From contig NZ_CP029425.2 in NCBI RefSeq assembly GCF_002278135.3, positions 1,402,001 through 1,466,000 of the forward strand: a DNA stretch of 64,000 nt. Reading direction: 5' to 3'. The position numbers and the translations under genes were made by a program. Positions 42,935 to 51,067 of this stretch are shown here, piece after piece (the first letter of the stretch is position 1; each line of letters starts with the position of its first letter). Source of the DNA: Bradyrhizobium ottawaense. Its GTDB lineage: Bacteria; Pseudomonadota; Alphaproteobacteria; Rhizobiales; Xanthobacteraceae. The notes under the pieces are model-generated. The model worked only from the letters and a program-made list of their open reading frames with translations, was not told where the DNA came from and did no database searches.

Positions 42935-43074
42935 CCCTCATCCTGAGGAGCCCGCTGAAAGCGGGCGTCTCGAAGGATCGAGGCCGGGCTGCTGCAGCCG
43001 GGCCTGCATGGTTCTCGCGGCGATGCGCAGCATCGTCCGCCTCGCGCGCAAGGGCGCGCTCCTCACCATGAGGG
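42935..43074. repeat. Intergenic repeat, family B
   Basis: CCCTCATCCTGAGGAG at the left and GCGCTCCTCACCATGAGGG at the right, with inner palindromes CCCGCTGAAAGCGGG and GATGCGCAGCATCG. It repeats the modules of 2101-2200, and it lies between convergent genes. Confidence 0.75.
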
Positions 43075-43082
43075 TCTGACAG

Positions 43083-43928
43083 TTACTTCCCCTCCACGAA
43101 CCTCGTGAACGCATCCGCGTAATCCGGGTGCCAGCGCGACAGCGGCGGCCGGTTCTCGACGATGTCGCCGGCGGCCCATTGCATGCGCTTCTCGTCGAGC
43201 GCGCGCGGCACGTCGTTGTCCGGGCACAGGATGTAGAAATCGCCCACCTCCAGCCGCGCCAGCATGAAATCGACCGTCTGCTCCGGCGTCCAGGCGCCGG
43301 CCGGCTTCTCGGTGCGTCCTTTCGCGGTGAGGCCCGTGAAGACGAAGCCGGGGATCAGCAAATGTGCCGTGACGCGACAGTCTCTCGTGTTGCGCAGTTC
43401 GTGCTGGAGCGCTTCGGTAAATGCCTTCACGCCGGCCTTGGAGACATTGTAGGCGGGATCGCCCGGCGGCGTGGTGATGCCCTGCTTCGAGCCCGTGTTG
43501 ATGATGAGGCCGCACCTGCCGCGTGCGATCATGTTGGGCGCGAAGATGCGCGAGCCGTTGATGATGCCCCACATGTTGACGGCGATAACGCGCTGCCAAT
43601 TGTCGGGTTCGCCGAACAGCGTGCTGCCCGGCTGGATGCCGGCATTGTTCATGAGCAGGTCCGTTCCGCCGAACTGCGCGGCCACGGCGCGTTCCAGTTC
43701 CCTCACGCTCTCCGCGCTGCTGACATCGACGGCGAAGGTCATCACGTTTGTGGCAGACGTGACGGATGAGAGTCTTGTTGCGGCGTCCGCCAGACGTTGC
43801 CGGTCCACGTCCGCGATACACACTTTCATGCCCGCGCGCGCGAAGGCCGCAGCGGCGGCAAACCCGATTCCGGATGCGCCACCTGTAATCACGGCGACAT
43901 TGTCTTTGACGATGGCGGGATGTGGCAT
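43083..43928 (-). CDS. Short-chain dehydrogenase/reductase
   Basis: This 281-residue classical SDR has the nucleotide motif VITGGASGIGFAAAAAFARAG near residue 14 (TGGASGIG), NNAG near 96, catalytic Ser in INTGSKQGITTPPG, and the YNVSK catalytic pair near 165. The acidic residue in CIADVDRQRL suggests NAD(H). The tail carries FYILCPDNDVPRALDEKRMQ, common in a large SDR subgroup of rhizobia. The substrate is an alcohol or ketone of unknown nature. It is divergent from the aldehyde dehydrogenase, with which it could share a pathway. Confidence 0.92.
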   Translation of the reverse strand: MPHPAIVKDNVAVITGGASGIGFAAAAAFARAGMKVCIADVDRQRLADAATRLSSVTSATNVMTFAVDVSSAESVRELERAVAAQFGGTDLLMNNAGIQPGSTLFGEPDNWQRVIAVNMWGIINGSRIFAPNMIARGRCGLIINTGSKQGITTPPGDPAYNVSKAGVKAFTEALQHELRNTRDCRVTAHLLIPGFVFTGLTAKGRTEKPAGAWTPEQTVDFMLARLEVGDFYILCPDNDVPRALDEKRMQWAAGDIVENRPPLSRWHPDYADAFTRFVEGK

Positions 43929-44110
43929 GGATCATCTCCGGGGAGGACTCTTCATCGAGCTATAACATGGCAGCAGTCCGACCCTGCACAAGTTGGCATG
44001 GGAGGTCTTCGTTCAGCGCTGCCTTTACGCCTTTCCGGCACGGCTGTATCCTTCACCCTAACGATCCCGCCCAGATCGAACCAATCAATCACCTGACAGG
44101 GAGTGCAGCC

Positions 44111-45607
44111 ATGGCTGTGTCGCAGGCTATTCCGATCACGCGCCATCCGTTCGCGAATGGGTCCTACAAGCAGATGCTGATCGACGGGAAGTGGGTCGAT
44201 GCAGCCTCAGGCAAGCGCTTCGAGACTCATAATCCTGCCACCGGCGAATTGCTCGCAACCGTCGCCGAGGGCGACAAGGAAGACATCGATCGTGCGGTTG
44301 CCGCCGCCCGCCGCGCCTTCGAGGGGCCCTGGAGCAAGGTGAAACCGTTCGAGCGGCAGAATCTGCTGCTCAAGCTTGCCGACCTCGTCGAGAAGAATTT
44401 CGACGAATTGTCGCAGCTTGATACCCTGGACATGGGTGCGCCGCTCAGCCGCACCCGCGCCTATCGCCTGCGCGCCGTCGGCATGCTGCGTTATTACGCC
44501 GGTCAGACCACGGCGATCCACGGCGAGACCATCGAGAACTCGCTGCCCGGCGAGATCTTCTCCTACACGCTGAAGGAGCCGATCGGTGTCGTCGGCGCCA
44601 TCATTCCCTGGAACGGCCCGCTCACGGCGACGATCTGGAAGATCGGCCCGGCGATCGCGACCGGCTGCACCGTGGTGCTCAAGCCCGCCGAAGAGGCGCC
44701 GCTGACCTCGCTGCGCATCGCCGAGCTGGCGATGGAGGCGGGCATTCCCCCCGGCGTCATCAACGTCGTGCCCGGCTATGGCGAGACCGCGGGCGCCGCG
44801 CTCGCCTCGCATCATGACGTCGACAAGGTCGCCTTCACCGGCTCGCACGTCACGGGTCAGTCGATCATCCGCGCCTCCGCCGGCAATTTGAAGCGTGTCT
44901 CGCTCGAGCTCGGCGGCAAGTCGCCGGACATCGTGTTCGCTGACGCCGATCTCGACGCCGCCGTGCCGGGCGCGGCGATGGCGGTGTTCGCCAATTCGGG
45001 CCAGATCTGCAGCGCCGGCACGCGCCTGTTCGTCGAGCAGTCGATCTACGAGGAGTTCGTCGGCCGCGTCGCCGAGTTCGGCAAGAAGCTGCAGGTCGGC
45101 AACGGTCTCGATCCCAATGTGCAGATCGGCCCGCTGGTGTCAGAGCAGCAGCTCGAGCGCGTCACCGGCTATCTCGACATTGGCCAGAAGGAAGGCGCAA
45201 GGGCGCTCGCCGGCGGCGGCCGCGTCACCGAGGGCGCGCTGTCGAAGGGCTTCTTCGTCTCGCCGACCGTGTTCGCGGGCGTTCAGGACAACATGCGCAT
45301 CGCGCAGGAGGAGATTTTTGGCCCCGTCATCTCCGCGATCGCATTCAAGGACATGGACGAGCTGGTCAAGCGCGCCAACAACACCACCTTCGGCCTCGGT
45401 TCGGGCCTGTGGACGCGCGACGTCAGCAAGGCGCATGCGGTTGCAAAGTCGCTGCGCGCCGGCTCGGTGTGGGTGAACTGCTACCAGGCGATGGACCCGG
45501 CCGTGCCCTTCGGCGGCTACAAGATGAGCGGCTATGGCCGCGAGTCCGGCAAGCAGCATGTCGAGGAATATCTCAACGTGAAGTCCGTCTGGATCAAGAC
45601 GGCCTAG
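44111..45607 (+). CDS. NAD-dependent aldehyde dehydrogenase
   Basis: This is a 498-residue enzyme of the betaine/phenylacetaldehyde dehydrogenase class. Key motifs: MLIDGKWVDAASGKRFETHN at the start, the Rossmann region FTGSHVTGQSII, the catalytic glutamate in LELGGKSPDIVF, the catalytic cysteine in NSGQICSAGTRLF, and the C-terminal FGGYKMSGYGRESGKQ. It oxidises an aldehyde to its acid. The ATG at 44111 gives MAVSQAIPITRHPFANGSYK; a much longer open frame upstream overlaps the SDR promoter and is not used. It is followed by the old yellow enzyme and, further on, a benzoylformate-decarboxylase-like enzyme, so the cluster may treat aromatic aldehydes (inference). Confidence 0.95.
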   Translation: MAVSQAIPITRHPFANGSYKQMLIDGKWVDAASGKRFETHNPATGELLATVAEGDKEDIDRAVAAARRAFEGPWSKVKPFERQNLLLKLADLVEKNFDELSQLDTLDMGAPLSRTRAYRLRAVGMLRYYAGQTTAIHGETIENSLPGEIFSYTLKEPIGVVGAIIPWNGPLTATIWKIGPAIATGCTVVLKPAEEAPLTSLRIAELAMEAGIPPGVINVVPGYGETAGAALASHHDVDKVAFTGSHVTGQSIIRASAGNLKRVSLELGGKSPDIVFADADLDAAVPGAAMAVFANSGQICSAGTRLFVEQSIYEEFVGRVAEFGKKLQVGNGLDPNVQIGPLVSEQQLERVTGYLDIGQKEGARALAGGGRVTEGALSKGFFVSPTVFAGVQDNMRIAQEEIFGPVISAIAFKDMDELVKRANNTTFGLGSGLWTRDVSKAHAVAKSLRAGSVWVNCYQAMDPAVPFGGYKMSGYGRESGKQHVEEYLNVKSVWIKTA

Positions 45608-45726
45608 CACTTGTTCTCTCCCGCCTTCCGCGGGAGGGAATATCTGCTTTTATGGGGGCGGCGCCTTTTCCGGGTGCCGCCCCTCGCGATATGATCCGCA
45701 TCCTTCCAAAGAAACTCGGGGTCAGC

Positions 45727-46854
45727 ATGAAATTCGAGGCGTTGTTTAGACCGTTGCAGGTCGGTCCGTACAAGCTTGCGCATCGCGTCGCGATGGCACC
45801 GCTGACACGCATGCGGGCCGAGCGCGAGAGCTTTTCACCGCGCCCGCTCAACGCCGAATATTACGGCCAGCGTGCGACGCCGGGCGGCCTGCTCATCGCC
45901 GAGGCCTCGCCGGTGCTCTCGCACGGCCGCGGCAATCCGGCGACGCCCGGCATCTATTCGGAGGCGCAGATCGCCGGCTGGCGCAAGGTGGTCGATGCCG
46001 TGCACGCCAAGGGCGGCATCATCTTCCTCCAGCTCTGGCATGTCGGCCGCGTCTCGCATTCCTCCTTCCACGGCGGCGAGCTGCCGGTTTCGGCCTCGGC
46101 GATCCCGATCAAGGCGGAAGGCATGAAGGCGATGACGGCCGACGGCAAGATCTCGGACTATGAGACGCCGCGCGCGCTGGAGACCGGGGAAGTCAAGGGT
46201 ATCGTCGAGGCCTTCAGGCAAGGCGCGAAGAATGCACTCGCGGCCGGTTTCGACGGTGTCGAGATCCACGGTGCCAACGGCTATCTGCTCGAGCAATTCC
46301 TGCAATCACGCAGCAACCAGCGCACCGATCAATATGGTGGATCGATCGAGAACCGCGCCCGGCTGCTGCTCGAGGTGACGCAGGCCGCGATCGACGTTTG
46401 GGGTGCGAACCGCGTCGCCGTGCGGCTGTCGCCGCATGGCATCGCCAACGATTCCGGCGAGCCCGATCCGATGCCGCTATACACCCACGTGGTGAAGGCG
46501 CTCGACAAGCTCGGCCTCGCCTATCTGCACTTCATCGAGCCGCGATCGAGCGGCTCGGGTCGCGCCGAGGTCAACTGGCAGAATGTGCCGTCGGCGATGC
46601 TGCTGTTTCGTCCGCTCTACAGCGGCGTGCTGATGACCGCCGGCGGCTTCACCGGCGAGACTGCGAATGCGGCGATCGCCGACGGCCATGCCGACATCAT
46701 CGCCTTCGGCCGCATCTTCATCTCCAATCCCGATCTGCCGCGCCGCCTGCAGCACGACTACCCGATCACGCCGTACAATCGTGCGACGTTCTATGGCGGC
46801 GAGGAGAAGGGGTACACGGATTATCCTGTTTATGACGAGCTGACGCCGGCGTAG
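45727..46854 (+). CDS. nemA: Old yellow enzyme family alkene reductase, NemA-like
   Basis: This 375-residue FMN enzyme reduces activated alkenes or nitro esters with NAD(P)H. Motifs: LFRPLQVGPYKLAHRVAMAP (key TRMRAE following), GLLIAEASPVL, QLWHVGRVSH with the substrate-binding His, DGVEIHGANGYLLEQFLQ with the His/Asn pair (HGAN), VRLSP, and the phosphate-binding MTAGGFTGETA and IAFGRIFISNPDLPRRL. The ATG at 45727 has the expected start MKFEALFRPL. It lies 119 bases after the aldehyde dehydrogenase on the same strand. Confidence 0.94.
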   Translation: MKFEALFRPLQVGPYKLAHRVAMAPLTRMRAERESFSPRPLNAEYYGQRATPGGLLIAEASPVLSHGRGNPATPGIYSEAQIAGWRKVVDAVHAKGGIIFLQLWHVGRVSHSSFHGGELPVSASAIPIKAEGMKAMTADGKISDYETPRALETGEVKGIVEAFRQGAKNALAAGFDGVEIHGANGYLLEQFLQSRSNQRTDQYGGSIENRARLLLEVTQAAIDVWGANRVAVRLSPHGIANDSGEPDPMPLYTHVVKALDKLGLAYLHFIEPRSSGSGRAEVNWQNVPSAMLLFRPLYSGVLMTAGGFTGETANAAIADGHADIIAFGRIFISNPDLPRRLQHDYPITPYNRATFYGGEEKGYTDYPVYDELTPA

Positions 46855-46861
46855 TTAGGCT

Positions 46862-46967
46862 GTCATTCCGGGGCGATGCGTAGCATCGAACCCGGAATCC
46901 ATCTCTCCGTCTGAACAAGCCGCCTGATGGATTCCGGGCTCGCGACTTTGTCGCGCCCCGGAATGAC
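46862..46967. repeat. Intergenic palindromic repeat, family A
   Basis: GTCATTCCGGGGCGATGCG at the left and CGCGCCCCGGAATGAC at the right, with the inner pair GGAATCCAT / ATGGATTCC. It is the second copy of the element at 500-603. Confidence 0.8.
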
Positions 46968-47003
46968 GATCGTATTGTCTGCAATGACAACGGAAAGACG
47001 TCC

Positions 47004-47507
47004 ATGGCCAAAGCCGCAGTCGCCGCAGGGATCGCCACCGGCCAATGCCTCTGCGGCAAGGTCACCTTCGAGATCGATGTCCCCGCGCGCTGGGCCTGGC
47101 ACGATCACTCCGCCGCCAGCCGCCGCGCCCATGGCGCGGCCTATGCGACCTATGTCGGAAGCTGGAAGAAGCGGTTTCGCATTACGTCGGGCAAGACGGC
47201 GCTCACGCGCTACGAGGACAAGGCCACCAGGACCACGCGCAGCTTCTGCTCGCAATGCGGCACGCCGATTGCCTATGAACGACCGCGTGGTCCGCACATG
47301 GTCAACATCCCGCGTGCGCTCTTCAGGGAGCGCACCGGCCGCCAGCCGCTCTATCACATCGCGATCGAGGAGCTGCAGGAATGGGCCTATACCGGCGAGC
47401 CGCTGGTGCCGCTCAAGGGCTTTCCGGGCGTGGTCTGCCAGCGCTCGAAAAAGAAGAAGCGCGCGGGCGGCGAGGACCCGTTCGAGCTGGGCCGGGAGGA
47501 AATTTAG
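47004..47507 (+). CDS. GFA-like (S-adenosyl/glutathione-type) protein with degenerate zinc site
   Basis: This is a 167-residue protein of the GFA (Gfa-like, DUF636) family, which includes formaldehyde-responsive S-hydroxymethylglutathione synthase-like proteins. It keeps the first CxCG (GQCLCGKVTFEI) and the last CxxC (FCSQCGTPIAYE). The central CHCxxCRR motif is replaced here by HDHSAASRR, so two of the expected cysteines are absent. The rest of the fold pattern is present (HMVNIPRALF, LYHIAIEEL). The ATG at 47004 follows a GGAAAGACG ribosome site. It may bind zinc in a different manner or not at all. Confidence 0.8.
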   Translation: MAKAAVAAGIATGQCLCGKVTFEIDVPARWAWHDHSAASRRAHGAAYATYVGSWKKRFRITSGKTALTRYEDKATRTTRSFCSQCGTPIAYERPRGPHMVNIPRALFRERTGRQPLYHIAIEELQEWAYTGEPLVPLKGFPGVVCQRSKKKKRAGGEDPFELGREEI

Positions 47508-47756
47508 CTCCACTCTCATGCCCCGGACGCGGTGCGGCACGAAGTGCCGCGCCGCCGAGCCGGGGCCCATGCAGCGGAGAATGCGGTGAGCAACTGGGTC
47601 CCGGCTCTGCGCCGCAACGCTTCGCCGCGTCGCGTCCGGGACACGAGAGCGGGGCTTCCACGCAACGCAGCCATGAGCACGCTTCCTTGCGCGCCTCCCG
47701 CGACTTCGGCCATCATGCCGCCGTCCTTGCGGCAACGTCCGCTCCCTGGAGGAAAC

Positions 47757-49418
47757 ATGAAGAACAAGATCACCGGCCGCTCCGCCTTTCTCGCGCTGCT
47801 CAAGGACGAGGGCGTCACGCATCTGTTCGGCAATCCCGGCACCACCGAGCTGCCGATCATGCATGCGCTGAAGGACCATCCCGACCTCACCTATGTGATG
47901 GCGATGCAGGAGAGCCTGGTGGTGGCGATCGCCGATGGCTATAGCCGCGCCTCCGGAAAACTCGTCGCCTGCAATGTTCATGTCGCGCCCGGCCTCGGCA
48001 ACGCGATGGGCTCGCTCTACAACGCCCAGTTCACGGGCACGCCGATGATCCTCACGGCCGGCCAGCAGGAGCAGGGGCACGGCCTGATGGAGCCGGTGCT
48101 GTATGGGCCGCTGGTGCGGATGGCCGAACCGCTGGTGAAATGGGCGGTGGAGGTGACGCGGCTGGAGGATTTGCCGCGCATCGTGCGCCGTGCCGCCAAG
48201 ATTGCGACGACGCCGCCGACCGGTCCGGTGTTCATCTCACTGCCCGGCGACATCCTGAACAGCGAAGCGGGGATCGATCTCGGTCGCTCCACCCGCATCG
48301 ACGCGCGGACAAGGCCGTCGGACGAAGCGCTCACGGCCTTTGCCGCGCGGCTGCTGAGGGCGGAGCGCCCCGTCATCGTCACCATGGACGAGGTGGTCAA
48401 GAGCGATGCGCTGAAGGAGGCTGCCCAACTTGCCGAGCTGCTCGGCGCGGCGGCTTACCAGTCCTCGACGCCCTATGGCTCGCACTTCCTGTCGGAGAGC
48501 CCGAGCTTTGTCGGCACGCTGGCACGCGTGCAGAAGGTCGCGCGCGATACGCTCGCGCCGTACGATCTCCTGATTGCGCTCGGCGGCGATCCCTTGCGGA
48601 TGTCTGTCTATAGCGAGGTCGATGCGCTGCCTGACGGACTCGGCATCGTCCAGATCGGCCTCGTCGATTGGGAGATCGCCAAGAATTACGGCGCCGAGAT
48701 CGCGCTCAAGGCGGATCTGAAGGAAACGCTGCGCGCGTTGATCCCGGTGCTGAAGGAGATGGGTGGCGCGACACTTGCGAGCCGCGCCAAGCAGCGCCTC
48801 GCCGAGATCGCGCCGAAGAACTGGACCGCGCGGCGTGCCGCGCTGGTCGAGCAGATCGGCAAGAGCGCCGGCCGCGCGCCCATTGATCCGGACTTCCTCG
48901 TGCTGCAGATGGTCGAGGCGATGCCCGATAACGCCATTCTCGTCGACGAAGGCCTCACCTCCAGCCGCCAGGTGACGGCGCTGCGACCGCATCGCGATCG
49001 CTACGGCTATCACGGCCTTGCCTCAGGCGGCATCGGCTGGGGCCTGCCGGCCTCGGTCGGCGCCAGCATCGCCAATCCGGACCGCCCGGTCGTGTGCTTC
49101 TCGGGCGATGGCAGTGCGATGTATTCGATCCAGTCGCTGTGGACCGCGGCGCATCACAAGCTGCCGCTCAACGTCGTCATGGCCAACAATGGCGGCTACC
49201 GTATCATCAAGCAGCGCCTGCTCGCTTTCCATGACGACGACAATTATGTCGGCATGGATTTCGTCGATCCGCCCGTCGATTTCGCCGGCGTCGCCAAGGC
49301 GCTCGGCTGCGAGGCGATCAAGGTCAGCGATCCCAGAGAGCTGAAGGCGACACTGGCGTCGGCGTTCAATCGGCCGGGGACGAAGTTGATCGAGGTGATG
49401 GTCGACGGGAAGGTGTAG
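47757..49418 (+). CDS. Thiamine-diphosphate enzyme, benzoylformate decarboxylase/acetolactate-synthase-like
   Basis: This is a 553-residue enzyme of the three-domain ThDP family. The N-terminal PYR domain has HLFGNPGTTELPIMHAL and the catalytic glutamate Glu52 (MAMQESLV); His75 (NVHVAPGLGNAMG) corresponds to His70 of Pseudomonas MdlC. The Ser26 position is Thr29, and the MdlC His281 is not obvious. The C-terminal PP domain holds GDGSAMYSIQSLWTAAHHKL plus NNGGYRI, the ThDP/Mg motif. 2-Oxoacid decarboxylation (benzoylformate or a similar acid) is likely, but the exact substrate is not established. GGAGGAAAC lies just ahead of the ATG. The racemase-like gene is 20 kb away, so a mandelate pathway is only a suggestion. 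Confidence 0.88.
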   Translation: MKNKITGRSAFLALLKDEGVTHLFGNPGTTELPIMHALKDHPDLTYVMAMQESLVVAIADGYSRASGKLVACNVHVAPGLGNAMGSLYNAQFTGTPMILTAGQQEQGHGLMEPVLYGPLVRMAEPLVKWAVEVTRLEDLPRIVRRAAKIATTPPTGPVFISLPGDILNSEAGIDLGRSTRIDARTRPSDEALTAFAARLLRAERPVIVTMDEVVKSDALKEAAQLAELLGAAAYQSSTPYGSHFLSESPSFVGTLARVQKVARDTLAPYDLLIALGGDPLRMSVYSEVDALPDGLGIVQIGLVDWEIAKNYGAEIALKADLKETLRALIPVLKEMGGATLASRAKQRLAEIAPKNWTARRAALVEQIGKSAGRAPIDPDFLVLQMVEAMPDNAILVDEGLTSSRQVTALRPHRDRYGYHGLASGGIGWGLPASVGASIANPDRPVVCFSGDGSAMYSIQSLWTAAHHKLPLNVVMANNGGYRIIKQRLLAFHDDDNYVGMDFVDPPVDFAGVAKALGCEAIKVSDPRELKATLASAFNRPGTKLIEVMVDGKV

Positions 49419-49433
49419 ATCCGCTGTCGTCCC

Positions 49434-49443
49434 GGCGAACGCC
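49434..49443. repeat. Target-site duplication, left copy
   Basis: GGCGAACGCC, identical to 50932-50941. It is 10 bp; shifting by the palindromic CCTAGG end allows 8-10 bp, so the exact length is uncertain. Confidence 0.75.
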
Positions 49444-50813
49444 CTAGGGCATGCACATATCTCTGAGGCTCCATCCTGCTGCGACGGCGTTGAAGTATTC
49501 GAGGCCGTTTTTGAAGGTGATCGGGCCCGGCGGCTTGGACGATGGGTAGCCATCCCACCCGCCGAGACGGCCGATGATCCAGGCGGCCCAAGCGAGACTA
49601 TCGGGCGGATGTGGGTTCTTTAGTCGCTTGCTCGCGGCTTCGAGTTGCCGGTTGAGGGCTGTGAGCGCGCCAATTTGGCCGTTGTCGAAGGCCGCGAGAA
49701 TGGGCTGGCGACCACCATTGCGGGCCTGCAGAAGCTGGATGGTGATGACGGCCGCCTTGGCGGCGATCGCAACCAGCTTGAGAAGCCGATCGGCGGATCC
49801 GATCTGACTGTCTTCGAGCTTGAGGCCTTGTGTCTTCAGGATGCGGAAGAACTGCTCGATGATCCAGCGCTGCTTGTACCATTGGACGATGCGCCAGGCG
49901 TCCTCGATGCTGGTGACCTCGTGAGAGGTGAGAAGCCGCCAGTGCAGCGGCTCTATGCCGGTTTCGGCGTTAATCTCGCGCACATCGACCACCGCCAGCG
50001 GCAAGCTTTTCGGCAGATGGTGCAAGAACTTATTCTGCGGGCGGGCGAGCTCGATTGCGCCAAAGCGAAGTTCGAGGTGGGCCAGGCGAGCCGGCCGCGC
50101 GGCGCGCGCAGGCAGTTGGATCATACGCTGGTCCACCGCGGCCATGGCATCGCTGGCCTCATACAGGCTGCTGCGGTCGGCAAGCTTGCGATCATGCATG
50201 CTGCGCGCGATGACGTGGAAATGTTGCTTGGCCGAGCTGGCATAAAGGGCAAAAATATCGCTCTCGCGGTCACCCAGCACCGTCACCGCCGCGGCCTTGG
50301 TGAGCAGCGGCCTTGCCGCCACGGCAGTCGATATCCAGCGTTGCGATTCCTTGTCCGATAATTCCCGATCATCATGCGAGGTCGTGCGGCGACCTGCGCG
50401 CGTCCATATCTGCCCGCTCAAAAGCCCAAGACAGCTGCCGTCGTCGGCGTCCACAGCCAGCAGCGGGTGCAGCAGCACGCCGTGGTTATTGCCTTTGCCG
50501 ATTTCTCCGAGCCCGCGCCGGCGTTGCGGCGTGGTGTTGAAGTGGATCTCGCTGGTGTCCTGGATGGCCAGCACGTGGCGGCCTTCCACGGCAGGGCCCG
50601 TGCTATTGCTCCAGCTTTCGATGATCCGATCCACCGTCACCTTGTCATGGCCAAGAAAGCGGTTGAACCGCACTTCCAGCGCGCGGTTCCCCCTGGAGAG
50701 CTGCCGAAGGCAGACAGTTTTGCCCGCAACCATGCGTTCAGCGAGCGCCGCCCCCCTTTATCGAGACGACGATCCCCGAACCGGCCCAGCGTCCAGTCAA
50801 TCCGTGACAACAT
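49444..50813 (-). CDS. IS4-family transposase, two reading frames
   Basis: The first frame begins at 50813 (MLSRIDWTLGRFGDRRLDKG; an ATG at 50858 is also possible). The second frame continues with RGAALAERMVAGKTVCLRQL and runs to the TAG at 49444. The N-terminal part is the Tn5-like DNA-binding segment. The catalytic core has the three acidic residues in AIQDTSEIHF, VLGDRESDIF and WYKQRWIIEQFFRILKTQ (Y-x2-R-W-x-I-E type). The frames join at a run of six G (50751-50756): a -1 shift there gives LDKGGAALAERMVAG. This is either programmed slippage or a single-base deletion. All catalytic residues are kept. Confidence 0.85.
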
Positions 50814-50931
50814 CGCAGCACCCCCGTCCAAACCATGGAGTGCCGCAATAGGAATCACATAGATCTCCGATTCTGGAACCCCCAGGGCGAACCCGAGTCA
50901 ATCCGCCGCACCAGATATGTGCATGCCCTAG
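49444..50931 (-). mobile_element. IS4-family (Tn5/IS50-like group) insertion sequence, ~1488 bp
   Basis: Perfect terminal inverted repeats CTAGGGCATGCACATATCT (19 bp) are at 49444-49462 and, in reverse complement, at 50913-50931. They are flanked by the 10-bp duplications GGCGAACGCC. One transposase gene in two frames fills the element, and its TAG stop (49444-49446) lies within the left inverted repeat. Ends and target duplications are intact, which suggests a recent insertion. Confidence 0.88.
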
Positions 50932-50941
50932 GGCGAACGCC
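50932..50941. repeat. Target-site duplication, right copy
   Basis: GGCGAACGCC, matching 49434-49443. Confidence 0.75.
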
Positions 50942-51067
50942 GGGACCCATACCGCGTGATCTATCGATCGCGGCTGCTCCCAATCCCGAACGACCAATCT
51001 TCGCCAAAACTACTCCCTGGGGTTATGGGTCCCGGCGTTCGCCGGGACGACACGGCGGGTGTGGCAA

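Larger units (their letters stand above)
49426..51051. repeat. Family C inverted repeat interrupted by an insertion sequence
   Basis: GTCGTCCCGGCGAACGCC at the left and, after the IS, GGGACCCATACCGCGTGATC...GGTTATGGGTCCCGGCGTTC-GCCGGGACGAC at the right. Removing 49444-50931 and one target copy restores a full repeat like that at 8268-8394. This gives a clear empty-site reconstruction. Confidence 0.85.
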
